A stretch of DNA of 16,178 nucleotides from Acidobacteriota bacterium. Its GTDB lineage: Bacteria; Acidobacteriota; Terriglobia; UBA7540. Below are positions 1 through 9,800 of the stretch, piece by piece. The notes under the pieces are model-generated. The model saw only the letters and a list, made by a program, of their open reading frames with translations, was not told where the DNA came from and did not search any database. The position numbers were made by a program, and so were the translations under genes. The DNA is taken from the NCBI GenBank assembly GCA_021789565.1, contig JAJYJL010000045.1, positions 1 through 16,178 on the forward strand, in the 5' to 3' direction. Position 1 is the first letter of the stretch. Every line of letters starts with the position of its first letter.

Positions 1-126
1 GGGATATTCTTTCAGGATTGCATCATAGTTGGGCGTATGCGCCAGCGCGATGGCATTATTCTCGCGCTCGGCACGATACCCCCAACCATCAAGGATGATA
101 AGTACAACTGGTTTTGGTATTTTCAT
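1..126 (-). CDS. gpmI: 2,3-bisphosphoglycerate-independent phosphoglycerate mutase, N-terminal part (cut by window edge)
   Basis: The reverse complement from 126 opens with ATG and stays open for 42 codons to the window edge. It begins [18 protein letters not shown] and continues with [17 protein letters not shown]. This is the characteristic GpmI N-terminus: the VLIILDGWG strand carries the first metal-binding Asp of the alkaline-phosphatase-like fold, and NAI.A..TPN follows. The enzyme interconverts 3- and 2-phosphoglycerate in the cytosol, using manganese and a phosphoserine intermediate. Only about 8% of a roughly 510-residue protein is visible, so the catalytic Ser and later metal ligands cannot be checked. 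The ribosome site is modest (AAGAGAG just before the ATG). It lies 128 bp downstream of enolase on the same strand, so the two may be co-transcribed as consecutive glycolytic steps. Confidence 0.88.
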   Translation of the reverse strand, partial: MKIPKPVVLIILDGWGYRAERENNAIALAHTPNYDAILKEYP

Positions 127-254
127 GACTCTCTTTTTAAGATTGGGATTGCGGACCAGAAGTTAGCGAAGGCTGCAGAACTTTCGCTTCGTGCCTTTAA
201 TTCAGCGTTCTTACACTAATCCCTGGTCACTTATCACCGTCCGCTGCATCAATG

Positions 255-1538
<1,284 letters not shown>

Positions 1539-1867
1539 TCAAGTTTCTCCTTTACTGAATATCAAAACTGTTCATTTTAACATAGACCCCGATGATTACT
1601 GTGACAGGGAGCACACTGTATGCCGCGGGCACCCTTGATGCGCATGAAGCTGTACTCCATGCTTTCAGCAGCAGCCAAGCACTGGTGTTCACGAACATCC
1701 ATGGACTGTGCCCCTGCGCGAAAATGAAATCCGAAGACGTCGTCCGCGCCGTTGCGGCTGGGCACATACACTGGGTGAAAGGTCGGCGACCCTGAATCGT
1801 CCGCCGCCTGGGTGCGTGAGTTACAATTGAGAGGCTCATTATCCACTTCTCTGCAATGGAGGATAGG
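1539..1867. other. Divergent intergenic region between eno and the AhpD-like gene
   Basis: This 329-bp gap separates divergent genes and should hold promoters for both. On the minus strand TAAAAT (1574-1579), 35 bp before the eno start, is a 5/6 match to a -10 box, without a convincing -35. On the plus strand TACAAT (1822-1827) is a 5/6 -10 match about 40 bp before the AhpD-like start, again with a poor -35. Short reading frames exist on both strands (for example 1592-1795 plus) but none has a ribosome site or recognisable motif. I cannot exclude a short unrecognised gene here. Confidence 0.5.
1574..1579 (-). promoter_or_regulatory. Possible eno -10 box
   Basis: On the minus strand this reads TAAAAT (consensus TATAAT, 5/6), preceded by TGT, and would give a leader of about 30 nt before the eno ribosome site and GTG. 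No good -35 hexamer lies 15-19 bp upstream, so this is only a candidate. Confidence 0.3.
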
Positions 1868-2263
1868 ATGGCAACGTTGGGCCTGGTTGAATACAAGGAC
1901 GCAACCCCGGAAGTTCGGGCGGTGTATGACGACATCATGGCGACGCGCAAGACGGACTGGATCAACAATTTCTGGAAGGCGCTGGCGCACGATCCCGTGA
2001 CCTTGAGGCGGACATGGCAGAGCATCAAGGAGGTCATGGCGGAGGGAGCGTTGGATCGCCTTACCAAAGAGCTGATCTACGTGGCCGTGAGTGTCACCAA
2101 CCAATGCAACTACTGCATCGCTTCGCACACCGCAGGCGCGCGCAAGGCCGGCATGACGGATGCCATGCTGGCGGAACTGATTGCAGTGGTCGGCATGGCG
2201 AATGAAACCAACAGCCTGGCCAGCGCCTCCCAAGTTGAAGTGGACCAGGAGTTCAAGAGGTAG
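1868..2263 (+). CDS. AhpD-like / carboxymuconolactone decarboxylase-family protein
   Basis: A 131-residue all-helical protein of the CMD/AhpD superfamily. The redox signature is complete: Glu68, then Cys80-x2-Cys83 and His87 in the stretch TNQCNYCIASHTAGARKAGM. The Glu-to-Cys spacing of 12 matches AhpD. In AhpD these residues form a thiol/disulfide centre that relays reducing equivalents to the peroxidase AhpC, and many relatives are annotated only as peroxidase-related. A peroxide or alkylhydroperoxide role is therefore family inference, and no ahpC is nearby. The start at 1868 is chosen over the in-frame ATG at 1856 because GGAGG (1858-1862) sits 5 nt upstream of 1868 and would lie inside the longer reading. 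The gene stands alone, divergent from eno and 132 bp before the channel gene. Confidence 0.88.
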   Translation: MATLGLVEYKDATPEVRAVYDDIMATRKTDWINNFWKALAHDPVTLRRTWQSIKEVMAEGALDRLTKELIYVAVSVTNQCNYCIASHTAGARKAGMTDAMLAELIAVVGMANETNSLASASQVEVDQEFKR

Positions 2264-2290
2264 CCGCCAGCAGACAAGAAGACCAGGAAC

Positions 2291-2311
2291 CGCAGGCCAT
2301 AAAAGCCTGCG
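2291..2311. terminator. Hairpin after the AhpD-like gene, possible weak terminator
   Basis: A perfect 7-bp inverted repeat, CGCAGGC / GCCTGCG, flanks a 7-nt loop (CATAAAA), 28 bp past the stop codon. The stem is GC-rich as in intrinsic terminators, but the following bases (CTTGTATCT) are not a real U-tract, so termination would be inefficient or the hairpin has another role. Confidence 0.35.
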
Positions 2312-2395
2312 CTTGTATCTACTAGAACGGGGCTCCAGCAACCTGCTAGAGTGAGGGGAACTGCTTCCCAGACGCTTTGGGGAAAGGAATTATCC

Positions 2396-3541
2396 ATGGC
2401 GGCATTCATCGGTTTGCTCGGAGTCGGCCTCCTGGGTGCCATCCTGTGGGATGCGTTTGAGACCATCATTCTACCGCGGCGCGTTACGCGGCGCTTTCGG
2501 CTGACCGGCGCGTTTTACCGCTACACCGGAACTCCGTGGCTTGCCATCGCACGTCGCATCAAGTCTGCCAAACGACGCGAAGGCTTCTTGAGTGTTTTCG
2601 GTCCTCTTTCCGTGCTGATGCTTTTCGGAGTATGGGCTGGCGGTCTGATCCTGAGTTTCGCCATGGTGCAATGGGCGGCCGGCCACATGATGGGCGAACC
2701 GTGGACGGTGCAGTCATTCGACACGCAACTTTACATGAGCGGCACCAGCTTTTTTACACTGGGGCTGGGCGACGTGACCCCGCACACGCCTTTTGCGCGG
2801 TTTGTGACCGTGACGGAGGCCGGTATGGGATTCGCCTTCCTGGCGGTCGTTATCTCCTATCTGCCGGTGCTGTATGGAGCGTTTTCTCGCCGCGAGGCCA
2901 ATATATCCCTGCTCGATGCGCGCGCCGGGTCGCCACCAACCGCCGCGGAACTGCTGCGCCGTCACGTCCGGCAGCAGAACCTTGAAGCGCTGGACCAATA
3001 TCTGCGCGCCTGGGAAAGCTGGGCTGCTGAGCTGATGGAAAGCCACCTTTCCTATCCGGTGCTCTGCTATTTCCGCTCGCAGCACAACAACCAGTCATGG
3101 GTGTCGGCTCTAGCCACCATTCTGGATGCCTGCGCGCTGCTGATTGCGCACACAGAAGGAGCATTACGCTGGCAGGCCGAACTGACTTTTGCTATTTGCC
3201 GGCACGCGCTGGTGGACCTGGCACAGGCACTTTCAATTCCGCCGCGGCTTGTTTCGTATGACCGCTTCGAGCCTGTCACGCTCGATGAGATGCGCCGCAT
3301 CCTGGGCGCTTGCGGAACTCCGATGTGCAGGGAACGCGCCGCTGAGGAAACGCTGGAGAAGCTGCGAGGAATGTATGAACCCTACCTGTTCGGCTTTTCG
3401 GACCGCTTGTTGATGACGCTTCCCGCCTGGGGACCGGCCCTGCCCCGCCTTGACAATTGGCGAACCAGTGCCTGGGAGCGCGTTTCGTCGGCCGCGAATC
3501 CTTCAGCCGTGCTAGGCGCGGAAGATGACGACCACTCTTGA
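2396..3541 (+). CDS. Potassium-channel-like membrane protein with TLGLGD selectivity filter
   Basis: 381 residues. Hydrophobic segments lie at about 3-20, 68-92 and 138-161. Between the last two is a pore-helix-like stretch ending in SFFTLGLGDVTP, with TLGLGD at 121-126 where K+ channels usually carry T-x-G-[YF]-G-D. This places it in the two-transmembrane ion channel (Ion_trans_2-like) group, with Leu replacing the aromatic filter residue. The C-terminal 220 residues (about 165-381) are soluble, rich in Leu, Ala, Arg and Trp, and match no domain I recognise (no RCK/TrkA_N GxGxxG motif is visible). ATG 2396 is chosen over the upstream in-frame GTG at 2351 because AAAGGA (2383-2388) lies 7 nt before it and the first membrane helix follows directly. 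The stop is at 3539-3541 and no partner gene overlaps it. Ion selectivity is inferred only from the filter. Confidence 0.75.
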   Translation: MAAFIGLLGVGLLGAILWDAFETIILPRRVTRRFRLTGAFYRYTGTPWLAIARRIKSAKRREGFLSVFGPLSVLMLFGVWAGGLILSFAMVQWAAGHMMGEPWTVQSFDTQLYMSGTSFFTLGLGDVTPHTPFARFVTVTEAGMGFAFLAVVISYLPVLYGAFSRREANISLLDARAGSPPTAAELLRRHVRQQNLEALDQYLRAWESWAAELMESHLSYPVLCYFRSQHNNQSWVSALATILDACALLIAHTEGALRWQAELTFAICRHALVDLAQALSIPPRLVSYDRFEPVTLDEMRRILGACGTPMCRERAAEETLEKLRGMYEPYLFGFSDRLLMTLPAWGPALPRLDNWRTSAWERVSSAANPSAVLGAEDDDHS

Positions 3542-3695
3542 CGGGCGCGGCCGCGCCAGAGCATCGAAGAGCCCGCCCGTTTACAGACAATCCAGCAACT
3601 GCGATTCAAGAATTCCCCATTGGTCCAGAGGTTGTCCTACGATAAACACGCTCGGCCTGGAAAACTGGGCTCAGCCTGAATACTTTCTTAATGCA

Positions 3696-3720
3696 AATTA
3701 CTTTGCATTGCAAAGCAATT
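3696..3720. promoter_or_regulatory. 25-bp palindromic operator candidate for the efflux operon
   Basis: The core CTTTGCATTGCAAAG (3701-3715) is a perfect 7-1-7 palindrome. With flanking AATT arms and one mismatched pair (A3700/C3716) it extends to 25 bp centred on T3708. A second palindrome, ATGCAAA-TTAC-TTTGCAT (3691-3708), overlaps it on the left. The site covers a possible -35 of the next promoter, a typical repressor position. The TTTGC/GCAAA arms recall the kind of AT-flanked site used by PadR- or MarR-family repressors that often control efflux pumps. That is inference, since no such regulator gene is in the window. Confidence 0.55.
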
Positions 3721-3737
3721 CGGCCTTAGGTTATCCT
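3708..3737 (+). promoter_or_regulatory. Possible promoter of the efflux operon
   Basis: TTGCAA (3708-3713) and TATCCT (3732-3737) each match their sigma-70 hexamer at 4 of 6 positions and are separated by 18 bp. The -35 lies inside the palindrome at 3696-3720, so a protein bound there would block it. The match is weak on its own, and the overlap with the palindrome is the main support. Confidence 0.35.
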
Positions 3738-4075
3738 ACCGATTCGCAGTCGTAAGTGGATTCTACGGAACAAACAGAGGTCCTGCGCGCGCTCCGTTTT
3801 TGAGGCCTTTAGGCCCTGAAGAAGCAGAGAGAATTTGCAAGGCTCGACTCGGGGTAAAGTGGCATTACCAGCTACCCTTGGAATCACGAAATATCAAGGG
3901 GCAGGATTAAAACCGGGTGGCAGATCAAAGAAGTAAATGCTTCGGGCGATCTCTATGACTGCGGGTATTCTTCAATGGACTGAGAATGGTGATCAAACAG
4001 GCCTGCGACGGCAGTGCTGGAGAGCCGATGCGCTGGGAAGAAACCCGGTGAGTATCCACTGAACAGGAGGTAAAC

Positions 4076-5635
4076 ATGCAGAACAGATGGAACGAAATCA
4101 AGCAGTGCAAATGGGCATTCAAGGCATTCGTCTTCAAGTTCAGTGGCAACGGATCGCGGCGAAGGCTGGAGGCGTGCCGGACCCGCTGGGTTCTTGTGGC
4201 TTTCAGCTTGACGCTGATGCTCGGGCCGATGGGCTTCAGGGCTTATGCGGCGGAGGGCAAAAGCGCGGCGGGGGGGCAGCGCGTCTCCGACGCGCAGCTT
4301 CTCACCACGCTTGCCTCCACCCCGGCCTCGAAGGCCGTGCCTCCGCAGGAACCCGCAGCCACCGGCGCCAGCGGGAGCAACGCGCCGCTGACCCTGACGC
4401 TGCAGGATGCGCTGGATCGGGCGGAAAAATACAGCCCGCAATTCCAGGCCGCCGTAACGGCCACGAAGATGGCGCGGGCCAATGTGGTGCAGGCGCGCTC
4501 CACGCTTTTGCCATCGGTGGACTACACCACCCAGGAACTGCTGACGCAGGGCAATGGGGTGGTGCCCAGCGGGCGTTATGTTACAAATGACGGCGTTCAC
4601 GTTTACCGCGCCTGGGGCGTATTTCACCAGAACTTTTCTGCAGATACCTTTACGCTGGCAGGTTACCGGAGTGCGACTTCTGCGGAAGATATGGCACGGG
4701 CGCAGCAGGAGATTGCACAGCGGGGGCTTAAGGTAACTGTGACACAGGCCTACTATGCGCTGGTAGTGGCGGAGCGGGGCTATGCCACCGCTCAACAGGC
4801 GTTGACCCAGGCCGCGGAATCTCTCAAGACCAGCCAGGAACTTGAACAAGGTGGCGAAGTTGCTCACAGCGACGTGATCAGTTTCCAAATCCAGTACAAT
4901 CAGGCTCAGCAGGCCTTCCAGGAAGCTACCATGGCGATGGCGAATGCGCGCCTGGCGCTGGCAGTAATGCTATTCCCCGACTTCAATCAAAACTTCAATG
5001 TGGTGGACGATCTGGACAATGCACCACCGCTGCTCACACTGCCGGAAGCAACGAAAATGGCGGAAGCGGGCAACCCGGAAATTCACGCAGCAATGGCGGC
5101 CTTACGCCAGTCGCGCTACGGAGTGTCGCAGGCAAAGGCGGCTTTTCTCCCGACGCTTTCCTTCGATGTCGATTATGGCATTGAGGCCAATGCCTTTGCG
5201 CTGCGCAGCCGTACGAGCGCCTTCCCGGAAGCAGGCCGGCTGCCCAACCTGGGCTTTTTTGTAACGGCCACGCTGAATGTGCCGGTTTGGCACTGGGGCG
5301 CGAACATCAGCAAGCTGCACCAGGCCCAATATCAGAGGCACCAGGCACAGGTGGAATTGAGCTACGCACAGCGGCAGGTTTTGAAGAACCTCTATTCCTA
5401 CTATAATGAAGCGCGGACCTCTCAGGCAGAACTGGCCACGCTGCAAAATTCGGCAAGCCTTGCAGCAGAAAGCCTGAGACTGAACATGCTGCGCTATAAG
5501 TCAGGCGATGCCACCGTGCTGGATGTGCTGAATGCGCAGAACACTCTGATGCAGGCGCGCGACAGTTACGCGGCCGGCCTGGCGCGTTATCGCGTGGCGC
5601 TCGCCAATCTCCAGACGCTGACGGGGAGCTTCTAA
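4076..5635 (+). CDS. TolC-family outer membrane efflux protein
   Basis: 519 residues, first gene of a tripartite efflux operon. It would form the trimeric outer-membrane/periplasmic tunnel through which the RND pump exports. It shows the internal duplication of outer membrane efflux proteins: LTLQDALDRAEKYSPQFQAA (about 102-121) opens repeat one and LTLPEATKMAEAGNPEIHAA opens repeat two, each followed by a long helix and a strand (STLLPSVDY, AAFLPTLSF). The C-terminal helix LDVLNAQNTLMQARDSY is typical. A hydrophobic signal segment (about 38-52) ends near AYAAE, residues 56-60. It is preceded by an unusually long basic n-region of about 37 residues. The ATG at 4076 is nonetheless supported by AGGAGGT 5 nt upstream, and there is no better internal start. 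The stop is 3 nt before the next ATG. A run of seven G (4270-4276) lies in the early coding part. Confidence 0.93.
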   Translation: MQNRWNEIKQCKWAFKAFVFKFSGNGSRRRLEACRTRWVLVAFSLTLMLGPMGFRAYAAEGKSAAGGQRVSDAQLLTTLASTPASKAVPPQEPAATGASGSNAPLTLTLQDALDRAEKYSPQFQAAVTATKMARANVVQARSTLLPSVDYTTQELLTQGNGVVPSGRYVTNDGVHVYRAWGVFHQNFSADTFTLAGYRSATSAEDMARAQQEIAQRGLKVTVTQAYYALVVAERGYATAQQALTQAAESLKTSQELEQGGEVAHSDVISFQIQYNQAQQAFQEATMAMANARLALAVMLFPDFNQNFNVVDDLDNAPPLLTLPEATKMAEAGNPEIHAAMAALRQSRYGVSQAKAAFLPTLSFDVDYGIEANAFALRSRTSAFPEAGRLPNLGFFVTATLNVPVWHWGANISKLHQAQYQRHQAQVELSYAQRQVLKNLYSYYNEARTSQAELATLQNSASLAAESLRLNMLRYKSGDATVLDVLNAQNTLMQARDSYAAGLARYRVALANLQTLTGSF

Positions 5636-5638
5636 CCG

Positions 5639-6883
5639 ATGCCCAACCAACCACGACCTCGCTTTCATTCCTGTTTGCTCACCCTGTTGGCTATAGGCGT
5701 TTCGCTCATACTGGCAGGTTGTGGCGGCAAGGAAGCGCAGGAAAGCGAGCCATTGGTCACGGTGCAGGCGGTGCGCGTCGAGCGGGGGGATATCCAGCAA
5801 CAGATCAGCTCGGAAGCAGTCCTCTACCCTCTCAACCAGGCTACCATCGTGCCCAAAATCAGCGCTCCGGTAAAGAAATTCTACGTTGAACGTGGTGACC
5901 AAGTCCGCACCGGAGAACTACTTGCAGTGCTGGAAAACAGCGACCTGGCCGGGGCAGCCGCCAGCGCCAAGGGGACCTACGAACAGGCCCAGGCGAATTA
6001 CGAGAGCATTGCCGCCGCCAACCTTCCGGAACAGATCACTCAGGCAAAGGGTAACGTGGAAAGCGCCACGGCGGCCTTTGCGGCGGCACAAAAATTGTAC
6101 GACAACAGCAAGAAGCTTTATCAGCAGGGGGCACTGGCAGGGAAACAACTGGACCAGGCAAGGGTTGGCCTCGCGCAGGCGCGGGCGCAGTTGCAAGCCG
6201 CTGAGCAACAGCTTGAGAAGCTGCAATCCGTCGGACTGAAAGCCCAACTGAAAGCCGCTCAGGGACAACTGGATGCCGCCAAAGGCGCATACGACAGTGC
6301 CGCGGCACAGCTTTCGTATTCCGAAATCCGCAGCCCCATTGACGGGGTGGTGACCGATCGGCCGCTCTTCCCGGGCGATATGGCCACAACCAGCACGCCG
6401 CTATTGACGATCATGAATCGGTCCCAGGTGGTGGCGCGCGCGCATGTTCCGGCATCAGAGGCAGCGCTGGTAAAGGTCGGCGACGCAGCGGAGATTTCGA
6501 CGCCAGGCCAGGAGAAGCCAGTGGCGGGCAAGGTAACGGTAGTAAGCCCCGCAATAGACCCAAACAGCACGACGGTCCAGGTGTGGGTGCAGGCGCGCAA
6601 TCCCGGAGACCAGTTGAAACCCGGCAGCACGGTGACGGTGACAATCCTGACGAAGAAGGTCCCAGACGCGCTGGTGATTCCGCGATCAGCGTTACAGTCA
6701 GACTCCGACTCCGGCCCTTACGTGATGGTTATTGATTCCGCGAGTGTCGCGCATAAGACGAAAGTCGAAACGGGCATCGAACAGGACGGCAAGATCCAAA
6801 TCACCAAGGGACTGAAAGAAGGAGACCTGATGGTGGGCCAGGGTGCCTACGGTCTGCCGGACGGCACCAAAGTAAAGTTTTAG
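5639..6883 (+). CDS. RND efflux periplasmic adaptor (membrane fusion protein), lipoprotein
   Basis: 414 residues. It links the inner-membrane pump to the TolC tunnel. A type II signal peptide is clear: basic start, hydrophobic core, then the lipobox LAGC with acceptor Cys28, followed by GGKE. Domain order is that of HlyD/AcrA-type adaptors. A first lipoyl half spans about 65-98 (VPKISAPVKKFYVERGDQVRTG). A long Ala/Gln/Lys-rich coiled coil runs from about 100 to 225. The second lipoyl half is YSEIRSPIDGVVTDRPLFPGD, then beta-barrel and membrane-proximal domains to the C-terminus (KEGDLMVGQGAYGLPDGTKVKF). The gene starts 3 nt after the tolC-like stop and ends 7 nt before the pump gene, indicating one transcript and probably coupled translation. 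Substrate cannot be read from the sequence. Confidence 0.94.
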   Translation: MPNQPRPRFHSCLLTLLAIGVSLILAGCGGKEAQESEPLVTVQAVRVERGDIQQQISSEAVLYPLNQATIVPKISAPVKKFYVERGDQVRTGELLAVLENSDLAGAAASAKGTYEQAQANYESIAAANLPEQITQAKGNVESATAAFAAAQKLYDNSKKLYQQGALAGKQLDQARVGLAQARAQLQAAEQQLEKLQSVGLKAQLKAAQGQLDAAKGAYDSAAAQLSYSEIRSPIDGVVTDRPLFPGDMATTSTPLLTIMNRSQVVARAHVPASEAALVKVGDAAEISTPGQEKPVAGKVTVVSPAIDPNSTTVQVWVQARNPGDQLKPGSTVTVTILTKKVPDALVIPRSALQSDSDSGPYVMVIDSASVAHKTKVETGIEQDGKIQITKGLKEGDLMVGQGAYGLPDGTKVKF

Positions 6884-6890
6884 GCTCTTC

Positions 6891-9800
6891 ATGGATAACC
6901 ACACCCACTCCAATCCCGGCTTTTCTGGTGCCTCGGGCGCCCACGACAAGGAAGCGTCTTTCTACTGGTTTGCTCGGGGGACTAAACCGATTATTTTTCT
7001 GATCATCACGCTAGCGTTGATTGGCGGATATCTTGCCTTCACGATTCCGATTGCCGTCTTCCCGAGCACCGATTTTCCGCGCATTATTATTGCCGCCGAC
7101 AACGGCGTGATGCCGATCGACCAGATGCTGGTGACGACCACGCGGCCGCTGGAGGAGGCGGTCAGCGGCGTGATGGGGATTGAAGATGTGCGATCCGTTA
7201 CCAGCCGGGGCTCGGCGGAAATCGACCTGTTCTTCAGCTGGAACGTGGACATGTTCCAGACGCTCGCGCGCGTGAATGCGGCGATTTCAAGAGTGCGGCC
7301 GGACCTGCCGCCGACCGTGAGGATAGAAACTAACCGGCTGGAATTTTCCAGCTTTCCCATCATGGGCTACAGCCTGACCTCGAAGACGATCCCCCAAACT
7401 GAACTGTGGGAACTAGCTAATTACAACATTAAGCCGCGGCTGAACAGCCTGGCGGGCGTGGGGAGCATTCTGATCCAGGGGATGCAGGTGCCGGAGTTCC
7501 ACGTTTTACCCGACCCGGCCAAAATGCTGGTAACACGCCTGACTATTCCCGACATTCTGAACGCTCTAGACCGTTCGAACTTGATCCAATCGCCCGGCCT
7601 GCTGACCCACGATCACAAGCTGTACCTTGATCTGATCAGCGGCCAGGTACACAATCCGTCGGAAATCGCCAACATTTATGTGAAGAATGATCCGAGCGGC
7701 AACCCGATTTACTTGCGGGACGTGGCGAACGTTTCCGCTGGAACCGCACCAAACTACACTATTGTGACCGGCAACGGCCAGCCAGCCGTGCTTATCAATA
7801 TCAACAGGCAACGAAAAAGTAATACGATGCAGGTGGCGAACGAAGTGAAGGCAGAGCTTGCAAAGATCGAGAAGGCATTGCCGCCCGGAATCAAAGTGAG
7901 CACGTTTTACGACCAGTCATGGATCGTGGGAGAGTCAATCAGGAGTGTGCGCGACGCGATCCTGATCGGCATCATCTTGGCATCCGGAGTTCTGGTACTT
8001 TTCCTACAGGATTGGGGATCATCCTTCATTGCGGGCATGGTGATTCCCATCAGTATCCTGTTGACCTTCATTGCGCTGAAAGTGCTGGGTGAAAGCTTCA
8101 ATCTGATGTCGCTGGGGGGGCTGGCAGCCGCCGTGGGATTGATCATCGACGACGCCATTGTGGTAGTGGAGAATGTAGTGTTGCGGCGCGAGGCGGGTGA
8201 GGACCGGTTTGAGGCTGTGGCGCGCACGCTGAAAGAACTTACTGTGCCCCTGATCGGCTCAACATTGACGCCGATCGTGGTCTTCGTGCCGCTCATTGCC
8301 ATCACCGGCGTGACCGGTGTTTTCTTCCGCGCCCTCGCCATCACCGTGGGCGTAGCTCTGTTTGCATCTCTTACGCTGGCGCTTACATGGACTCCCAATC
8401 TGTGCCTTTACCTGCTGCGCCACAAACCTAAAACTGAGGTTGTGACAGGTAGCGGGATTGAATCCGATGCGGGGCGTACAGACACCTTGATTACTACGGG
8501 GGGAAACAGCCCTCAGGAGGTTACTGGTACGCTTACGCCTGAACAGATTGACGCGCGGCGGATGATGGAGCATGAAGAACACTCCATGGGTGCTACCATC
8601 AGTCGGGTCATTCGATTTTACGAGCGCTGGTTCCGGAGGGCGCTTGAGCGCCCATGGCTGTTGGCGGGTCTGGCCGTGGTCCTCGCCGTAATCTCTCTCT
8701 TCTGTTACCGTCACATCGGCTCCGACCTGCTACCCAAGATGGATGAAGGAAGCTTCATCATCGATTACGTGACACCACCGGGCAGTTCGCTCGAAGAAAC
8801 GAACCGCATGATTGACCACATTCTGAAGATCGTGCGCTCGGCACCTGAGGTTGCGAGCACCTCCCGCCGTACTGGGCTCCAGTTGGGTCTGGCCGCGGTG
8901 ACGGAAGCGAATACGGGAGATATTTCCGTTAACCTAAAGACTAACCGTAGCCGCGACGTGTGGCAGATCATGAACGGGATCCGCAAGAGAATCAACCGCG
9001 AGGAGCCGGCCGTAAGCGTGGATTTCGTCCAGAAGTTGCAGGACATGATCGGCGACCTGACCAGTGCGCCGCAGCCGATCTTTATCGAACTCTTTTCTCC
9101 GGACGCCCAACTACTGAATTCCTGGGCGCCGAAGGTAGCGGACGCTATCGGTAACATCCAGGTTGGCGGCCGGCATCCCGTAGTGGATATCGACAACGGG
9201 ATTGATTCCACTACAAGCGGTCCGGCCATCGTCTACCATGTGAATATTGCGCAGGCGGCCCAGGCAGGCTTCACACCGCAGGACGTTGCGACGGAAGCCG
9301 AGGCCATGCTGGACGGCGTTCCGGCCGCGCAGCCAGTGGTGGTGAATGACCGCCCCTATACGCTGCGTATTCGTTATCCGGAAACGGCTCGCTCGTCAGT
9401 AAGCGCAATGAACAACACGCTGCTGGTCAGTCCCACCGGCCAACTGGCCAGCTTGGGCACGATCGCTTCAATGGCGGAACTGCCCGGCCAGACAGAGATT
9501 TTGCAGGACAACCAGCAGCGGTACGTCGCGGTGACGGCGCGACTGGAAGGACTGGACATGGGCCATGGCATCGCCGCCGTGAAACAGGGGGTAGCCGGGC
9601 TGCACCTCCCTTCGTCGATTCGAGTGGAATACGGTGGGCTCTATCAAACCCAGCAGCGATCATTCCGCGACCTGGTGATGGTGTTATTTCTGGCAGTCGT
9701 TTTTGTGTTTCTGGTCCTGCTTTTTGAGTTCAAGAGCTTCTCCGCTCCCATCGCCATACTGGCTTCCGCCGCTCTGTCCACATCTGGCGTGCTGCTCGCC

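Larger units (their letters stand above)
3542..4075. other. 534-bp gene-free region upstream of the efflux operon
   Basis: No protein of conviction is encoded here. The region begins with a 14-bp self-complementary GC block (GGCGCGGCCGCGCC, 3544-3557). It then holds the operator and promoter candidate at 3696-3737. From about 3750 to 4060 it would be transcribed as an untranslated leader of about 330 nt with several short stems: GGCCT/AGGCC (3804-3815), GGTAA/TTACC (3853-3869) and CCCTTG/CAAGGG (3875-3900). These do not match a riboswitch I recognise. A 35-codon open frame (3955-4062) ends just before the operon but has no ribosome site. Confidence 0.5.

Noticed and set aside
37..219. 60-residue plus-strand open frame at the left edge.
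   Set aside because: It is antisense to the clear gpmI start and has no ribosome site.
1592..1795. 67-residue plus-strand open frame, and a minus-strand frame over the same bases ending with CAPCH, a heme c-like motif.
   Set aside because: Neither has a ribosome site or a clear start, and the CxxCH lies at the end of a frame with no other cytochrome feature. The minus frame has somewhat coding-like codons, so it remains only a weak possibility.
3544..3557. GGCGCGGCCGCGCC, a perfect 14-bp palindrome after the channel gene.
   Set aside because: It has no loop and no T-tract, and self-complementary GC blocks are expected by chance in such DNA.
3955..4062. 35-codon open frame ending 13 nt before the TolC-family ATG, considered as a leader peptide.
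   Set aside because: No ribosome site and no run of regulatory codons, and its length is within chance.
4270..4276. Seven-G run in the early TolC-family coding region, considered as a phase-variation tract.
   Set aside because: It is short for slippage, and the frame is intact and expected in this GC-rich segment.
3953..4888. 311-residue minus-strand open frame across the TolC-family gene.
   Set aside because: It is Arg/Gly/His-rich antisense read-through, while the plus strand has clear domain signatures.
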